NCBI GenBank assembly: GCA_013694845.1 | Contig: JACDBQ010000111.1 | Span: 1-7,453 of the forward strand | Source: Acidobacteriota bacterium | Lineage (GTDB): Bacteria; Acidobacteriota; Vicinamibacteria; Vicinamibacterales; 2-12-FULL-66-21 | Length of the DNA stretch: 7,453 nt | Reading direction: 5' to 3' | Shown: positions 5,732 to 7,453 of the stretch, in pieces | How positions within the stretch are numbered: the stretch's first letter is position 1 | How the letters are laid out: each line of letters opens with the position of its first letter | Program-made: the position numbers and the translations under genes | The notes under the pieces: model-generated | Database searches by the model: none | Told to the model about the DNA's origin: nothing | Seen by the model: the letters and a program-made list of their open reading frames with translations, nothing else

Positions 5732-7054
5732 GTGGACACGACCGATCCGCCGGGCGCGCCGGCTCTTCGCCGCGAGCTCGGTCGCTGGGACCTTACCGCC
5801 ATCGGCGTGAACCAGGTCATCGGCGGCGCCGTCTTCGCGTTGCCGGCCGGCCTCGCGATGTATGCGGGTTCATGGAGCCCGTGGATGGTGGCGGCCGTCG
5901 GCGTCGCGTCGATGCTGATCGCGTTGTCGTTCGCCGAAGTCGGCAGCCGCTTCGATGGAACCGGCGGCCCCTATCTCTACACCCGCGCCGCTTTCGGCCG
6001 GTTCGCCGCCTTCGAAGTCGGCTGGATGATGTGGTTCACCCGGGCGGCGAGCTGGGCGTCGGTCATCAACGTGCTGGTGACGTCGCTCGGTTTCTACTGG
6101 CCCGCCGTCACCGGCGGTCTGCCGCGAACGGTGCTGCTGAGCGCGATCATCTTCGTCATCGCGGCAATCAACGTCCGCGGGATCCGTCAGAGCAGCCTGG
6201 TCGTCAACGTCCTCACCGTCGCGAAACTGCTGCCGCTCGCCGCGTTCATCCTGATCGGTCTCTGGCACGTCGACTGGACTCTGGTATCGGCTCCCGCGAG
6301 TGTCACGCCGACCGAGTTGTCCACCAGCGCGCTGCTGCTTATTTTTGCTTTCGGCGGTTACGAGGTGATCCCGGTCGTGGGGGGTGAGACGAAAGAGCCG
6401 CGCCGTGCCATCCCGTTCGCGCTCATCATGACGATCGTTCTGGTGACGGTGATCATGACCCTGGCGCAACTGGTTGCGCTCGGCACCCTGCCGGGGCTCT
6501 CCGCATCGAAGACACCCCTGGCGGACGCGTCAGCGCTCTTCATGGGAGCAGCCGGCGCCGCGATGATCACCCTTGGAGCCGTGTTGTCGACGTCGGGGAA
6601 CAACATGGGGCAGGCGCTGTCGGGCTCGCGCAATCTCTTTGCCTTGGCCGAACAGCGAGATCTCCCCGCCTGGTTCGGCTACATCCATCCGACGTTCCAC
6701 ACGCCGTCGAACGCCATCCTGGCCACGGCTGCGGTGTCTCTCGTGCTCGCCGTGAGCGGCAGTTTCGTGACCATGGCGGCCGCCAGTGCGATCAGCCGGC
6801 TGCTCGTATACGTGATGACCTGCGCGTCGATGATCCGGCTGCGCTCCCCCCGCTTCGCGGCGGTCGTCAATCCGCCCCAGTTCACCGTGCCCGGCGGGCC
6901 CGTCGTGCCGGTCGTCGCGATCCTGATCGCGCTGGCGATCCTGTTCGGGGCGACGCGACAGCAGCTCGTTTCCGGCACCTGGGCGCTGGTGGCCGGCGCG
7001 GTCCTCTACTTTATTGCGGTGCGGACCCCTCGCACCGTGCAGGAGACACGATGA
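5732..7054 (+). CDS. APC-superfamily amino acid/amine permease
   Basis: A complete 440-residue integral membrane protein with about 12 hydrophobic segments, at roughly 20-45, 50-71, 92-120, 131-149, 157-178, 198-217, 228-252, 267-288, 327-345, 348-370, 389-407 and 413-430. Family marks are the broken first helix (GVNQVIGGAVFALPAG, 25-40), FAEVGSRFDGTGGPYLYTR (67-85), the FAFGGYEVIPVVGGETKEPRRAIP block (205-228) and SGSRNLFALAEQRDLP (297-311). These proteins import amino acids or related amines in symport with cations, or exchange them; the substrate cannot be read. The start is GTG at 5732, since the conserved RWDLTAIG region begins at residue 18 and no better upstream start exists. It diverges from the Rieske gene and shares a 4-bp ATGA overlap with the phosphatase downstream, so those two are co-transcribed. 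Confidence 0.92.
   Translation: MDTTDPPGAPALRRELGRWDLTAIGVNQVIGGAVFALPAGLAMYAGSWSPWMVAAVGVASMLIALSFAEVGSRFDGTGGPYLYTRAAFGRFAAFEVGWMMWFTRAASWASVINVLVTSLGFYWPAVTGGLPRTVLLSAIIFVIAAINVRGIRQSSLVVNVLTVAKLLPLAAFILIGLWHVDWTLVSAPASVTPTELSTSALLLIFAFGGYEVIPVVGGETKEPRRAIPFALIMTIVLVTVIMTLAQLVALGTLPGLSASKTPLADASALFMGAAGAAMITLGAVLSTSGNNMGQALSGSRNLFALAEQRDLPAWFGYIHPTFHTPSNAILATAAVSLVLAVSGSFVTMAAASAISRLLVYVMTCASMIRLRSPRFAAVVNPPQFTVPGGPVVPVVAILIALAILFGATRQQLVSGTWALVAGAVLYFIAVRTPRTVQETR
7041..7045 (+). promoter_or_regulatory. Shine-Dalgarno AGGAG for the histidine phosphatase
   Basis: AGGAG lies 5 nt before the ATG at 7051, inside the last codons of the permease gene. It fixes the phosphatase start and contrasts with the missing ribosome binding sites of the permease, GcvT-like and Rieske genes, which look like the first genes of their transcripts. 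Confidence 0.8.
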
Positions 7055-7453
7055 AGCTCGCGTTTGCCGCCGCTACCGTGCTGATGTTTGCCGTTCCCGC
7101 TGCCGGCCAGCAGGTCTTCGTGGTGCGTCACGCGGAACGCGCCGACGCCGCGACCGGTGCGCCTCCCATGATGACCACCGACCCGGATCTGTCCGACCCG
7201 GGGAAGGCCCGCGCAGAGTCGCTGGCGACAGCGCTCAAGGATGCGCGCATCACCGCCATCTACACCACTGAGTTCAAGCGGACGCGGCAGACCGCCGCCC
7301 CCCTCGCCAAAGCTCTGGGGATCGAGCCGACGGTTGTGCCGGCTAAAGATTTCCCGGGATTGATGGAGAAGGTCAAGGCGGCCAGCGGCAACATCCTCGT
7401 GGTCGGACACTCGAACACGGTGGGCGACGTGATCGCGAAGCTCGGCGCCACCG
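7051..7453 (+). CDS. Exported histidine phosphatase (phosphoglycerate-mutase fold), 3' end missing
   Basis: ATG at 7051 opens a frame of 134 codons that runs off the right edge. Residues 1-19 form a short signal peptide (MKLAFAAATVLMFAVPAAG, then QQ), so the enzyme is probably periplasmic. The histidine phosphatase motif VRHAER follows directly, its His being the expected phospho-acceptor. Next come LSDPGKARAESLATAL, the FKRTRQTA block and VVGHSNT with the second conserved His. This is the compact SixA/phosphoglycerate-mutase branch; the substrate is unknown. The ATG overlaps the permease stop as ATGA and has a good AGGAG, so it is translated from the permease mRNA, probably coupled. Pairing an importer with a periplasmic phosphatase could mean that a phosphorylated precursor is trimmed before uptake, but the linkage may be incidental. 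Confidence 0.9.
   Translation, partial: MKLAFAAATVLMFAVPAAGQQVFVVRHAERADAATGAPPMMTTDPDLSDPGKARAESLATALKDARITAIYTTEFKRTRQTAAPLAKALGIEPTVVPAKDFPGLMEKVKAASGNILVVGHSNTVGDVIAKLGAT

Noticed and set aside
5707..5820. A 38-residue N-terminal extension of the Rieske protein to an ATG at 5820
   Set aside because: The extra residues are Arg/Ser-rich and unlike the family N-terminus, and they would overlap the permease coding region. The ATG at 5706 gives the normal family start.
5260..6387. A 375-codon plus-strand open frame spanning the Rieske gene and the permease
   Set aside because: It is antisense to the oxygenase and out of frame with the permease. The Arg-rich low-complexity translation matches no family, while both overlapped genes carry clear motifs.

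Overview
The window is about 7.45 kb of dense, GC-rich bacterial DNA. Protein architecture, high G+C and short palindromic repeats between genes would suit a soil or sediment Acidobacteriota-type bacterium. That placement is a low-confidence inference, because there is no rRNA or other marker gene here.

Layout. On the minus strand lie two tandem flavoprotein genes of the PYROXD2/CrtI-like FAD oxidoreductase group. The upstream gene (3054 to 1462) is complete. The downstream paralogue (1369 to the left edge) lacks about its last 70 residues. Divergent from them is a stand-alone GcvT-like, folate-binding aminomethyltransferase-family gene (3253-4452, plus). It converges on a Rieske non-heme iron oxygenase alpha subunit (5706 to 4579, minus). 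Only 25 bp from the oxygenase start, a 12-helix APC-superfamily permease runs the other way (5732-7054, plus). It overlaps by 4 bp a signal-peptide-bearing histidine phosphatase (7051 to the right edge, 3' end missing).

How the genes may work together. The oxygenase has Glu at the position that bridges the Rieske cluster and the mononuclear iron, as in the carnitine and glycine-betaine type monooxygenases that attack quaternary amines. Together with a GcvT-like one-carbon acceptor, FAD oxidoreductases and an amino-acid-type permease, this suggests uptake and oxidative demethylation of an N-methylated compound. The substrate cannot be read from the sequence, no oxygenase reductase is in the window, and adjacency may be partly accidental.

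The most striking signals are between the genes, where three unrelated palindromic elements sit in three gaps. The clearest is an 85-bp element with 10-bp terminal inverted repeats, flanked by CTAG on both sides, exactly at the stop codon of the first flavoprotein gene. Removing the element and one CTAG on paper restores a textbook AGGAG ribosome binding site 7 nt before the start of the second flavoprotein gene, which is strong internal evidence for a MITE-like insertion. A heptamer-based palindrome lies in the divergent promoter region, and a nonamer-based palindrome lies between the convergent genes. The GcvT-like and Rieske genes each have a TATAAT-like hexamer 9-10 nt before the start codon and no Shine-Dalgarno, suggesting near-leaderless transcripts.
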